From positions 1 to 29,653 of the forward strand of contig JAEWSL010000026.1 in NCBI GenBank assembly GCA_023398295.1: a DNA stretch of 29,653 nt, given 5' to 3'. The notes beneath the pieces were generated by a model. The model did not search any database. It was not told the DNA's origin and saw nothing but the letters and a program-made list of their open reading frames with translations. Made by a program: the position numbers and the translations under genes. This stretch comes from Elusimicrobiota bacterium (GTDB lineage: Bacteria; Elusimicrobiota; Elusimicrobia; Elusimicrobiales; Elusimicrobiaceae). This document shows, piece by piece, positions 7,575-14,211 of the stretch. How positions within the stretch are numbered: position 1 is the stretch's first letter; each line of letters begins with the position of its first letter.

Positions 7575-7893
7575 ATCTGAGTATATGTTAGCAAATATTG
7601 CCGGATATTGCGCGTTTTGCCGGGTCAATAACTGCGTACGTGTCTTTAGTCCTATTTGCACATAGGTCTAAATGTCCTTGCCAAAGGCCTTTAAGTTTTG
7701 CAAACTAATTGAGTAGGGGAAAAATGAAAGAGCATGATATCTTGCTTGAGTAATCCGTAAAAGCGGAAACGGACAATTGTTTTTTGACAAAAAGATACGT
7801 CCCCGAAAATTCGGCGGTATATTCCATCTTGTTAGATTGGAGCGCCTTATACGGTTGTCTTTTAACTTATTTATAAAAGGAATGTGTCAATTT
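7575..7893. other. Divergent intergenic region with an inverted repeat
   Basis: About 320 nt separate the YdeI-like gene (-) from the secreted CheD-like gene (+). It contains the inverted repeat at 7645-7672 (separate entry), a TTGACA at 7784-7789 with no good -10 at the right distance, and the ribosome binding site AAGGA at 7877-7881 for the plus-strand gene. No additional gene or RNA was recognised. Confidence 0.6.
7645..7672. promoter_or_regulatory. Inverted repeat, possible operator
   Basis: TTTAGTCCTAT (7645-7655) and ATAGGTCTAAA (7662-7672) pair at 10 of 11 positions around the 6-nt spacer TTGCAC. The centre forms a near-palindrome, CCTATTTGCACATAGG. It lies between divergent genes, about 70 nt upstream of the YdeI-like start, which is a plausible place for a regulator site. 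It is not followed by a T-run, so it is unlikely to be a terminator. Confidence 0.4.
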
Positions 7894-8601
7894 ATGAAAT
7901 GCGCTAAACTTGTCCTGCTTGCGACGGTAATGTTTTGTTCTTTGTTTGCAGTAAACGGGTTCTCCTCGGACTTAAACGATATCAGCCTTGAAAAGTTTAA
8001 GACTATGAAGGCGGACGAACTTGAAATAATGAAGCCCCTTCTTTCCGTAAAGAAGGTGTCTTATGTCCCTTATAATTCTGCGGAAGGCAAAGTCTATCTT
8101 ATAGATATGCATCAGTACGCAAACATCACGCCTTATAGATATCCAAAAGTAAGATTTATCGGCACGCATAATCTTGGCACCTGCGTATTTTTGGGAATTA
8201 TAGCCAGGAGAAACGGCAAAATAGTTTCCGTAGGCGTGGGGCATGTGGACATTTCTACCGCGATAAAATCTTCGGTAAAGGAGCTTTTGCAAAGCACTGT
8301 AAAGAACGGCGACGAGGTTGAAATAGTGCTCATCTCAAAGGAAAGGCCTCTCAAGCGCGCGAGAAAAATATTGGAGGCCGTTTACTCTTACGACAGAAAT
8401 TTATTTCGCCGGGCAAAGTTTACCGTTGATTTGAAAGCAAGCGCTTCGGTCGCCATAAATTTGAGGACAGGCGCTTTATCCATAGACATAAAGAAAAACA
8501 GGGACAATGTTGTCTTCAGCAATTCCAGTTATATTACTTACTCAAGATTAACCGCCGCCAATTTCTGCGACGAGGATAACACCCCGACAATTTTTAAGTA
8601 A
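7894..8601 (+). CDS. Secreted protein with CheD-like Thr-Cys-His pattern
   Basis: The 235-residue product starts with a Sec-type signal peptide (basic MKCAK, hydrophobic core to about residue 20, likely cleavage near 22-24). I do not recognise the gene by name. The core resembles the CheD deamidase fold: T91, then C97 in NLGTCV, and H117 in GVGHVD. In Thermotoga CheD the catalytic residues are T21, C27 and H44, so the Thr-Cys spacing of six is identical and the Cys-His spacing is 20 rather than 17. Later parts also follow CheD order: an ELL helix (about 130), a RARKILEAV helix (155-163), and a final strand pair ending NLRTGALSID. CheD itself is cytoplasmic and acts on chemoreceptors; this copy is exported and has no chemotaxis neighbours. 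A role as a secreted deamidase is inference only. ATG 7894 is chosen because the signal peptide starts there. Confidence 0.6.
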   Translation: MKCAKLVLLATVMFCSLFAVNGFSSDLNDISLEKFKTMKADELEIMKPLLSVKKVSYVPYNSAEGKVYLIDMHQYANITPYRYPKVRFIGTHNLGTCVFLGIIARRNGKIVSVGVGHVDISTAIKSSVKELLQSTVKNGDEVEIVLISKERPLKRARKILEAVYSYDRNLFRRAKFTVDLKASASVAINLRTGALSIDIKKNRDNVVFSNSSYITYSRLTAANFCDEDNTPTIFK

Positions 8602-8624
8602 TTAAGTGTTGTTTAGGAAAGTAT

Positions 8625-8708
8625 TACCGAGAGTGGGACTCGAACCCACACGCCCTTGCGGACAATAGTTTTTGAGACTATCCTGTCTACCAATTCCAGC
8701 ATCCCGGC
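8625..8708 (-). tRNA. tRNA-Leu(CAA)
   Basis: Read on the minus strand, the 84-nt gene begins GCCGGGA and its acceptor pairs with TCTCGGT near the 3' end (two G-U pairs), with discriminator A73. The anticodon stem ATAGT/ACTAT encloses CTCAAAA, giving anticodon CAA. A long variable arm (GTCCGCAAGGGC region) and the T-arm GTGGGTTCGAGTCCCAC confirm a class-II leucine tRNA. CCA is not encoded. It is convergent with the upstream secreted-protein gene, whose stop is 23 nt away. Confidence 0.93.
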
Positions 8709-8748
8709 GAAGAAGTTTTTACAAGGCCGCTTTTGCGGCCGCCTTATT

Positions 8749-8777
8749 ATTCTACCAAATTGCCGCAAATTGTACAA
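8749..8777 (-). promoter_or_regulatory. Candidate promoter for tRNA-Leu(CAA)
   Basis: On the minus strand, TTGTAC (8777-8772) and TAGAAT (8754-8749) are separated by 17 nt, and the -10 is preceded by TGG, giving an extended -10. Transcription would start near 8742, about 34 nt before the tRNA. A GC-rich hairpin GGCCGC-TTTT-GCGGCC (8725-8740) would lie in the leader. The -35 falls inside the 20-bp palindrome at 8764-8783. Confidence 0.5.
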
Positions 8778-8783
8778 TTTGCG
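8764..8783. promoter_or_regulatory. Perfect 20-bp palindrome, possible operator
   Basis: CGCAAATTGTACAATTTGCG reads the same on both strands. It lies between the divergent tRNA-Leu and M42 peptidase genes and covers the -35 of the tRNA promoter candidate. It has no loop or T-tail, so it looks like a dimeric protein-binding site rather than a terminator. Confidence 0.5.
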
Positions 8784-8814
8784 CTCTTCTTAACAGGGGG
8801 GACTTGCGCGCGCG

Positions 8815-8823
8815 TGTTATAAT
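8815..8823 (+). promoter_or_regulatory. Extended -10 promoter element for the peptidase gene
   Basis: TGTTATAAT is a full extended -10 (TGnTATAAT) about 90 nt upstream of the peptidase ATG. No -35 sits at the usual distance (TTAACA at 8790-8795 is 22 nt away), as is common for extended -10 promoters. The leader then contains an imperfect stem with arms TATATAAGC (8854-8862) and GCTTATATA (8884-8892), just before the ribosome binding site AAGGAG. Confidence 0.5.
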
Positions 8824-8915
8824 ATATACATAGCAATCATCACAATAAGCCTGTATATAAGCCTGCCGTACATTCATATGTATGCTTATATATATGCTGC
8901 CAAGGAGCGTTTTTT

Positions 8916-9968
8916 ATGGACTTCCAATTGTTTTCAAAAATCAGTTCTCTGCCGGGCGCAAGCGGTCGGGAAGAATTATTGCGCAGTGAGATTATCAAAA
9001 TTGTCTCTCCCTATGTTGACGAAGTAAGGGAAGACGCTTTCGGTAACGTCATTGCCTTAAGCAAAGCCGAAGCGGGCGATAAAAACCCGCTTAAACTTAT
9101 GCTTGCCGCCCATATGGACGAGGTCGCAATGCGCGTAAAATATATTGACGCAAACGGTTTTTTGCGTTTCGTTTTAACGGGGGGCATTGATCCGCGCACC
9201 TTGCTTTCCCAGCGCGTCATCATACAGACGGAGAATAATGGCAATCTCCTGGGCGTTATCGGCGCAAAGCCGGCCCATTATCTTACCGCAGCCGACAAAA
9301 CTTCCGCTACAACCGCAGACAGTCTTTTTATTGACACCGGCTTTGGCGCAAAAGCCAGAGAAATTTTCAGCATAGGCGATCCCGTTACTTTGGAGCGTAT
9401 TCCCGCGGAGTTTGGTTCAGATATGTTTTGCGCCAAAGCAATTGACGACAGGGCGGGCGTATATATTCTTATTGAGGCGCTGAAAGCTCTGCCCGGGAAA
9501 CACCGCGCCGATATTTATTTTGTTTTTTCTGCCCAGGAAGAATTTGGTTTAATAGGCGCCCAGGTTTCTTCTTTTGCCATAAGGCCCGATATCGCCCTTG
9601 CGGTTGATACCACCGGCGCGCTTGACATGCCGGGGATTGCTCCTCAGGATTACGTTCTGGAGATGGGCAAAGGCATAGGCATTACTTTAGTTGATTCCAG
9701 CACTATTGCCGATTATAAACTGGGCAAATATCTGCAAAAAATATGCAGGCGGGATAATATCGCTTTCCAGCTGCGCGTGGCCGCGCGCGGCGGCAACGAC
9801 GCCAAAGTCATGCAAAGAAGCGCAGAGGGCATACCGGTATGCGCCCTGTCCCTGCCCGTGCGCTACATACATTCCAACGTGGAATGCGCCAGCAAGAAAG
9901 ATGTTGACAGCGCCGTTGCGCTCGTTTCTAAATTTGCCGCCGAATTTGCAAAAAGCGGATTGAAATAA
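8916..9968 (+). CDS. M42-family metallo-aminopeptidase
   Basis: The 350-residue enzyme belongs to the M42 family of dodecameric, two-metal aminopeptidases (TET/FrvX type; some members are annotated as endoglucanases). It would trim N-terminal residues from peptides in the cytoplasm. Metal and catalytic residues are visible: H66 and D68 in AHMDE, the bridging aspartate in IDDR (about 177-178), the E208-E209 pair in QEE, D231 in AVDTT, and a late histidine in RYIHS. The opening SSLPGASGREE is the family's usual N-terminus, and the length is normal. AAGGAG precedes the ATG at 8916. It is followed after 49 nt by the transketolase-like gene on the same strand. Confidence 0.93.
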   Translation: MDFQLFSKISSLPGASGREELLRSEIIKIVSPYVDEVREDAFGNVIALSKAEAGDKNPLKLMLAAHMDEVAMRVKYIDANGFLRFVLTGGIDPRTLLSQRVIIQTENNGNLLGVIGAKPAHYLTAADKTSATTADSLFIDTGFGAKAREIFSIGDPVTLERIPAEFGSDMFCAKAIDDRAGVYILIEALKALPGKHRADIYFVFSAQEEFGLIGAQVSSFAIRPDIALAVDTTGALDMPGIAPQDYVLEMGKGIGITLVDSSTIADYKLGKYLQKICRRDNIAFQLRVAARGGNDAKVMQRSAEGIPVCALSLPVRYIHSNVECASKKDVDSAVALVSKFAAEFAKSGLK

Positions 9969-10017
9969 TATAAAAGAGTACAAAAAAGGCCCAAGAGCAT
10001 AAGATTTCGGAGGAACA

Positions 10018-12369
10018 ATGCAAACAGTAAAATCGTCGGTTTTCACTTTAGATAAAAAGCAGGGCAGGTTTTTTAAGATAAAAGATATTTTGGAGGGCAA
10101 AAGATATAAACTTTCCGAAACGGATTTTAAGTTTTTAACTTACGGCGATATGGTTTACCGCGCGCTTTGCGCAATACTGTATAATTATGCGCCTCTCTCG
10201 GGGCACCCGGGGGGCAGCATATCAAGCGGGCGCATAGTCGCGGGCCTTGTTTACAATAATATGGCCTACGATTTTTCCAAGCCCGACCGTCAGGATAATG
10301 ATTTGCTTTCTTACGCCGCAGGGCATAAGGCTTTGGGGCTTTATGCAATGTCGGCCCTGCGCGATGAGATAGTAAAAACATACTCCCCGCAGCTGCTTGC
10401 CGATGTATCCCGCCGTCTTAGGCTGGAAGATTTGCTTGGCTTTAGGCATTCTTTGGCTTCGGACACAAAATTATTTAAGCAGTTTAACTGTAAATCTTTG
10501 GACGGCCACCCAGTTCCCGTTACGCCTTTTGTAAAATTATCAACGGGCGCAAGCGGCGTCGGCGCGGCCGCAAGCGCGGGGCTTGCTTTGGGGGCGGCTG
10601 TTGCTTACGGCAAAGACGCGCCGCGCGTTAACGTTATTGAAGGCGAAGGCGGCCTTACGGCGGGCAGAGTGGCCGAAAGTCTTGCCGCGGCCGCGACGGC
10701 CGGGCTTGATAATTTAATTTTTCATTTGGACTGGAATCAGGCCTCCATTGAAAGCGATAAAGTTACCGCTGAAGGCGGCCTGCGAGGAGATTATACCTGT
10801 TGGACGCCGGCGGAGCTTTTTTACATCAACGGCTTTAACGTTATAGAGGTTCAGGACGGTTTTGATTTTGAGCAGGTTTGCGCCGCTCAAAAATTTGCAA
10901 ACGAGCTTGAAACCGCGCAGCCCACCGCTATAATTTACCGCACGGTAAAAGGCTGGCATTACGGCATTGAAGGCAAGGCAAGCCACGGCTCGGGCCATAA
11001 ATTTGCCTCTGAGGGTTTTTATCATACTCTTAACGAGTTTGAAAAAACTTTCGGTTTTTCTTTCCCGCGTTTTTGCGGGGAAAAGACGCCGGACGCCGTT
11101 GAAGAATGCTTTTGGCATTCTTTGGAGGCCGTGCGTAAAGCCGTAAGCGAGAACGAAAGCATTTTCGGCGCGGGCGCGCTTAAAATTGAAGAGGCTAAAA
11201 ATAAGCTTGAGAGTCTTAAGCGCAAACCTATCCAAGGAGCAAAACCGCAGGAAGTCTATACGGCGTTTACTCCCGAAGATATTCCTCTGGAGTTTAGCTA
11301 TAAAGCGGGGGACAGCGTCGCCCTCAGAAACGCCGCAGCCGACGCGCTTGCCTATATAAACAAGAAGACGGACGGCGCGCTTTTGGTTTCCACCGCAGAT
11401 TTGGGAGGCTCTACCTGCGCGGCGGCGATAGCAAAACCTTTTGCTTCCGGTTTTTACAATAAACATACAAACCCGCAAAGTAAACTTGTAGCGGGCGGCG
11501 GTATCTGCGAAGACGGCTTAAGCTGCATGCAAAGCGGCGTAAGCGCGTTTGGAATGCAACTTGGCGTTGCGGCTTCTTACGCGGCGTTTACCGCGCCTAT
11601 GATGCATACGGCCGCGCGTTTGCACGCCATAGGCCAGCAGTCCTACAGCGAAGTTACGGGCAAGGCGAAGAATACTTTTATAGTTTTCAGCGCGCACGCA
11701 AGCCTGCCCACCGGTGAAGACGGCGCAACCCACGCCGACGCTCAGGCCTTGCAGCTTATAGAGGCCAATTTCCCGCGCGGCGCAGCTATAGTTCTAGCCC
11801 CGCTTGACGGCGCTTCGCTTTGGCCCCTTCTTACGGCGGCTTTGCAAAAGCGGCCCGCGGTAATTTACCCGGTGGTAACGCGGCCTGCGGTTAAAGTTTT
11901 TGAGCGGCCTTTTGGCGTTGCGGCCTCTTCTGGCGGCGTTGAGGTTTTGCATAGGGCAAAGAAGCAAAAACCCGACGGCGTTATTGTATTGCAGGGCAGC
12001 GGCGCGGGCGAAATTTTTCTTGACAACGTTTTGCCCGAACTCAAGAAAGAAGGCTTTGACATAACGGTCTACTATGTTGCCTCAAGGGAGCTTTTTGATA
12101 TGCTCCCCGAAGAAGAGCGGGAGAAGATAATGCCATCTTGTGACAGGAAAATTGCTATAGCGATAACGGACTTTACTTTGCCGGTTATGGAATGCTGGCT
12201 TAAATCTGATGACGGCGTGCGCTTTTCTCTCTATCCGTTTAAGGGCGGCAAATATCTGTCCAGCGGCAAACCGCAAGACGTATATAAAGAAGCTTCTTTA
12301 GATGCCGGCGGCCAGATAAAACATATTAAGGAGTACCTGGCTGCGGTAAAAAGCAAAGATTGGAAATAA
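10018..12369 (+). CDS. Transketolase-like thiamine-diphosphate enzyme
   Basis: This 783-residue protein has the two-part ThDP enzyme layout of transketolases: a pyrophosphate-binding domain (about 45-330), a pyrimidine-binding domain (about 430-590), and a C-terminal domain. Landmarks are HPGGS (63-67), GHKALG (102-107), a glycine-rich STGASGVGAA segment (175-184), the metal/ThDP motif GEGG at 209-212 ending near N240 in DWNQ, GICEDG (likely the activating glutamate) and EDGATHAD. Transketolase moves two-carbon units between sugar phosphates in the pentose phosphate pathway. It is about 120 residues longer than standard enzymes, partly from a 40-residue N-terminal extension, and the usual GDG reads GEG. 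It may be a distinct transketolase subfamily. The ATG follows GGAGG closely. The neighbours do not define a pathway. Confidence 0.8.
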   Translation: MQTVKSSVFTLDKKQGRFFKIKDILEGKRYKLSETDFKFLTYGDMVYRALCAILYNYAPLSGHPGGSISSGRIVAGLVYNNMAYDFSKPDRQDNDLLSYAAGHKALGLYAMSALRDEIVKTYSPQLLADVSRRLRLEDLLGFRHSLASDTKLFKQFNCKSLDGHPVPVTPFVKLSTGASGVGAAASAGLALGAAVAYGKDAPRVNVIEGEGGLTAGRVAESLAAAATAGLDNLIFHLDWNQASIESDKVTAEGGLRGDYTCWTPAELFYINGFNVIEVQDGFDFEQVCAAQKFANELETAQPTAIIYRTVKGWHYGIEGKASHGSGHKFASEGFYHTLNEFEKTFGFSFPRFCGEKTPDAVEECFWHSLEAVRKAVSENESIFGAGALKIEEAKNKLESLKRKPIQGAKPQEVYTAFTPEDIPLEFSYKAGDSVALRNAAADALAYINKKTDGALLVSTADLGGSTCAAAIAKPFASGFYNKHTNPQSKLVAGGGICEDGLSCMQSGVSAFGMQLGVAASYAAFTAPMMHTAARLHAIGQQSYSEVTGKAKNTFIVFSAHASLPTGEDGATHADAQALQLIEANFPRGAAIVLAPLDGASLWPLLTAALQKRPAVIYPVVTRPAVKVFERPFGVAASSGGVEVLHRAKKQKPDGVIVLQGSGAGEIFLDNVLPELKKEGFDITVYYVASRELFDMLPEEEREKIMPSCDRKIAIAITDFTLPVMECWLKSDDGVRFSLYPFKGGKYLSSGKPQDVYKEASLDAGGQIKHIKEYLAAVKSKDWK

Positions 12370-12408
12370 ATATAAGAAACAAAACTTTCATTAAAACAGG
12401 AGATTAAA

Positions 12409-12837
12409 ATGGCAGAACAAAAACCTTATTTAACAGGCAGAACTTATATTTTCAGAGTGTCAAAAGGCAAGGACCTTCTAGAGGCCCTTACCGACTTTTG
12501 CCACGACAACCAAATAAAATGCGGCATTATAAGCGGCATCGGCTCTCTGGAAAACGCCACGTTAAATTATTTTGATCAGGCAAAAAAGAAGTACGATAAA
12601 ATCACGGTGGAGCGTGAAACGGAAATCTTAAATATAGCAGGCAACGTAAGCATTATGGACAACCGCTCCCACGTGCATGTCCACCTTACTCTGGCAGATA
12701 AAACCGGCGCGCTTATCGGCGGACATCTGGCCGCGGGCACAAAAGTCTTCGTAGCCGAAATTTACGTCCAGGAACTTGTGGGCGAGCCTAAGGTAAGAAA
12801 ACAGGATAAAATAACTAAGCTTAACCTCTGGATATAA
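12409..12837 (+). CDS. PPC/DUF296-domain protein
   Basis: The 142-residue protein is a stand-alone PPC (DUF296) domain. Bacterial members form trimers; plant relatives carry AT-hooks, but none is present here. Family marks are YIFRVSKGKDL at the start, GIISGIGSLENA (about 38-49), the histidine cluster SHVHVHLTLAD (about 87-97) and GGHL (104-107). The clustered histidines suggest metal or ligand binding. No enzymatic role is established; DNA binding has been proposed for the family. AGGAG precedes the ATG, and the gene follows the transketolase-like gene by 39 nt, so co-transcription ending at the 12.9-kb terminator is likely. Confidence 0.88.
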   Translation: MAEQKPYLTGRTYIFRVSKGKDLLEALTDFCHDNQIKCGIISGIGSLENATLNYFDQAKKKYDKITVERETEILNIAGNVSIMDNRSHVHVHLTLADKTGALIGGHLAAGTKVFVAEIYVQELVGEPKVRKQDKITKLNLWI

Positions 12838-12848
12838 AACAACCTGTG

Positions 12849-12869
12849 CGCCGCAGTAAAAAAGCGGCG
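12849..12869. other. GC-rich hairpin after the DUF296 gene
   Basis: CGCCGC (12849-12854) pairs with GCGGCG (12864-12869) around a 9-nt A-rich loop, just past the DUF296 stop. No T-run follows on the plus strand, so it may be an accessory or 3'-end-stabilising hairpin ahead of the main terminator. Confidence 0.4.
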
Positions 12870-12894
12870 GTAAAATAACAGTCGGTAATTTGCA

Positions 12895-12932
12895 AAAAAC
12901 ACCCCGCGTATAAAATGCGCGGGGCGTTTTTC
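12895..12932. terminator. Bidirectional intrinsic terminator
   Basis: CCCCGCG (12902-12908) pairs with CGCGGGG (12918-12924) around a 9-nt loop. It is flanked by an A-run before and a T-run after, so it can terminate both the DUF296 gene (+) and the metallo-hydrolase gene (-). Confidence 0.88.
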
Positions 12933-12941
12933 TTTTGTTCG

Positions 12942-13679
12942 TTAAAATTCCAAAACGTCGCCGTCTTGGGGCGCAAAGACGGGCGTAAATATGCGCAAGG
13001 CCGCTTGCAAAGCGGCCTGCCTTTGCTCTGCCGAGGGGTAATCGTCGGCCTTAAAGTGGGTAAGCGCAAGTTTCTTTGCGCCAGCGTTCTTTGCGGCAAG
13101 CGCGGCCTGCTGCGGGTTCAAGTGCATTGCGTGCGGCGCCTGCTCAGGCAGAAAAGAGCATTCCGTTATAAATAAATCTGCCCCGCTTGCAATTTGATTA
13201 AGATTTTGGCACGGCCCGCTGTCAAGGCCAAAAACAAGCGTCTTGCCTTCGGCCGATATTCTAAAGCCGAAAGTTTCCACCGCGTGTTTTAGCGGTTTTG
13301 CGCTGACTTCAAAAGGCAGGCCCGCCGCCTCGGATAATTTTTTTATTTCCACCGGCATTTTAAGTTTTTGCGGCGGCGGCATATAAGGCAGGCGGAAGAT
13401 ATTTTTTAAGTCCTCCATAAGATTATCGGGCACAATAAACGTAAGCCCCTGTTTCCACGCAAAAAGCGGTAGAATGGACAGGCCGTAAATGTGGTCCATA
13501 TGCAGATGGGTAAGAAGCATATATACGGGTTTATCTTCTCTGATTAAATCTTTAAGACGATAGAGGCCGCCGCCTGCGTCAAGAATAAGATAGAAATTTT
13601 TGCCTTCCGCCAAAGCGCAGACGGTATTTGCCCTCGCGGTATCGTACCAGCCGTTAGTGCCCAGAAAAGTTACTTTCAT
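12942..13679 (-). CDS. Metallo-beta-lactamase-fold hydrolase, RNase Z-like
   Basis: The 245-residue protein is an MBL-fold hydrolase: it opens MKVTFLGTNGWYDT, has the metal motif HLHMDH (H58, H60, D62, H63), a later histidine in PLKHAVETFGF, D in FGLDSGP, and a final ALTHFKADD histidine. This arrangement is closest to the RNase Z/PhnP branch, whose members act on RNA or cyclic phosphodiesters. It lacks the exosite arm that would mark a true tRNA-processing RNase Z, so the substrate is open. It is a single-gene unit on the minus strand, ended by the 12.9-kb terminator. Confidence 0.85.
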   Translation of the reverse strand: MKVTFLGTNGWYDTARANTVCALAEGKNFYLILDAGGGLYRLKDLIREDKPVYMLLTHLHMDHIYGLSILPLFAWKQGLTFIVPDNLMEDLKNIFRLPYMPPPQKLKMPVEIKKLSEAAGLPFEVSAKPLKHAVETFGFRISAEGKTLVFGLDSGPCQNLNQIASGADLFITECSFLPEQAPHAMHLNPQQAALAAKNAGAKKLALTHFKADDYPSAEQRQAALQAALRIFTPVFAPQDGDVLEF

Positions 13680-13778
13680 TTTATTTTCCCCTTAGTCCTG
13701 TTAATATGATAATATATAAATAAGAATAGCAAAAAAGAAGGGGGATATAAATTATCCCTTAAAAAGAAAGGAGATTTT

Positions 13779-14159
13779 ATGGGCAAGAAAATCGTTGAGA
13801 GTGCAACCGCGCCAAAGGCAGTAGGGCCCTATTCTCAGGCGGTCAGGCACGGCAGCTGGGCTTTTATATCGGGCTGTCTGCCGGTGGACCCTGTTACGGG
13901 CGAGCTTTCGGGCGGCGATATCCGCACCCAAACCCAGCGCGTGCTTGATAATATGAAGGAAGTTCTTAAGGCTTGCAAAATGGATTTTAAGCATGTGTTA
14001 AAGACGACGGTTTTCTTAACCAACTTCGGCGATTTTGCCGATATGAACGAAATTTACGCGCAGGTGTTTAAGGAAAATCCTCCCGCGCGCAGCACCATAC
14101 AGGTAGTCTCTCTTCCCAAGGGCGCTTTGGTGGAAATAGAGGCTGTCGCAAGAAAATAA
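13779..14159 (+). CDS. ridA: RidA family enamine/imine deaminase
   Basis: The 126-residue protein has the full RidA (YjgF) pattern: APKAVGPYSQAV near the N-terminus, the strand WAFISGCLPVDPVTGEL, and the active-site segment PARSTIQV followed by LPKGALVEIEAVA. The arginine in PARST is the ligand-binding residue. RidA trimers hydrolyse reactive 2-aminoacrylate and similar enamines made by PLP enzymes, protecting metabolism. AAAGGAG lies just before the ATG. It starts a plus-strand run with malQ (53 nt) and the nucleoside phosphorylase, though the products are unrelated. Confidence 0.95.
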   Translation: MGKKIVESATAPKAVGPYSQAVRHGSWAFISGCLPVDPVTGELSGGDIRTQTQRVLDNMKEVLKACKMDFKHVLKTTVFLTNFGDFADMNEIYAQVFKENPPARSTIQVVSLPKGALVEIEAVARK

Positions 14160-14211
14160 GCAAAATAACGCAGACAAAATAACAGCGTCTTGGCTCTTAG
14201 GGGAGAGTGAA

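Noticed and set aside
7784..7823. TTGACA upstream of the CheD-like gene as a promoter
   Set aside because: No -10 at 16-18 nt; TATATT is 28 nt away.
10714..11478. 254-residue ORF antisense to the transketolase-like gene
   Set aside because: It lies fully inside a clear coding gene in the opposite strand and reads as a basic, unlike-protein shadow of GC-biased codons.
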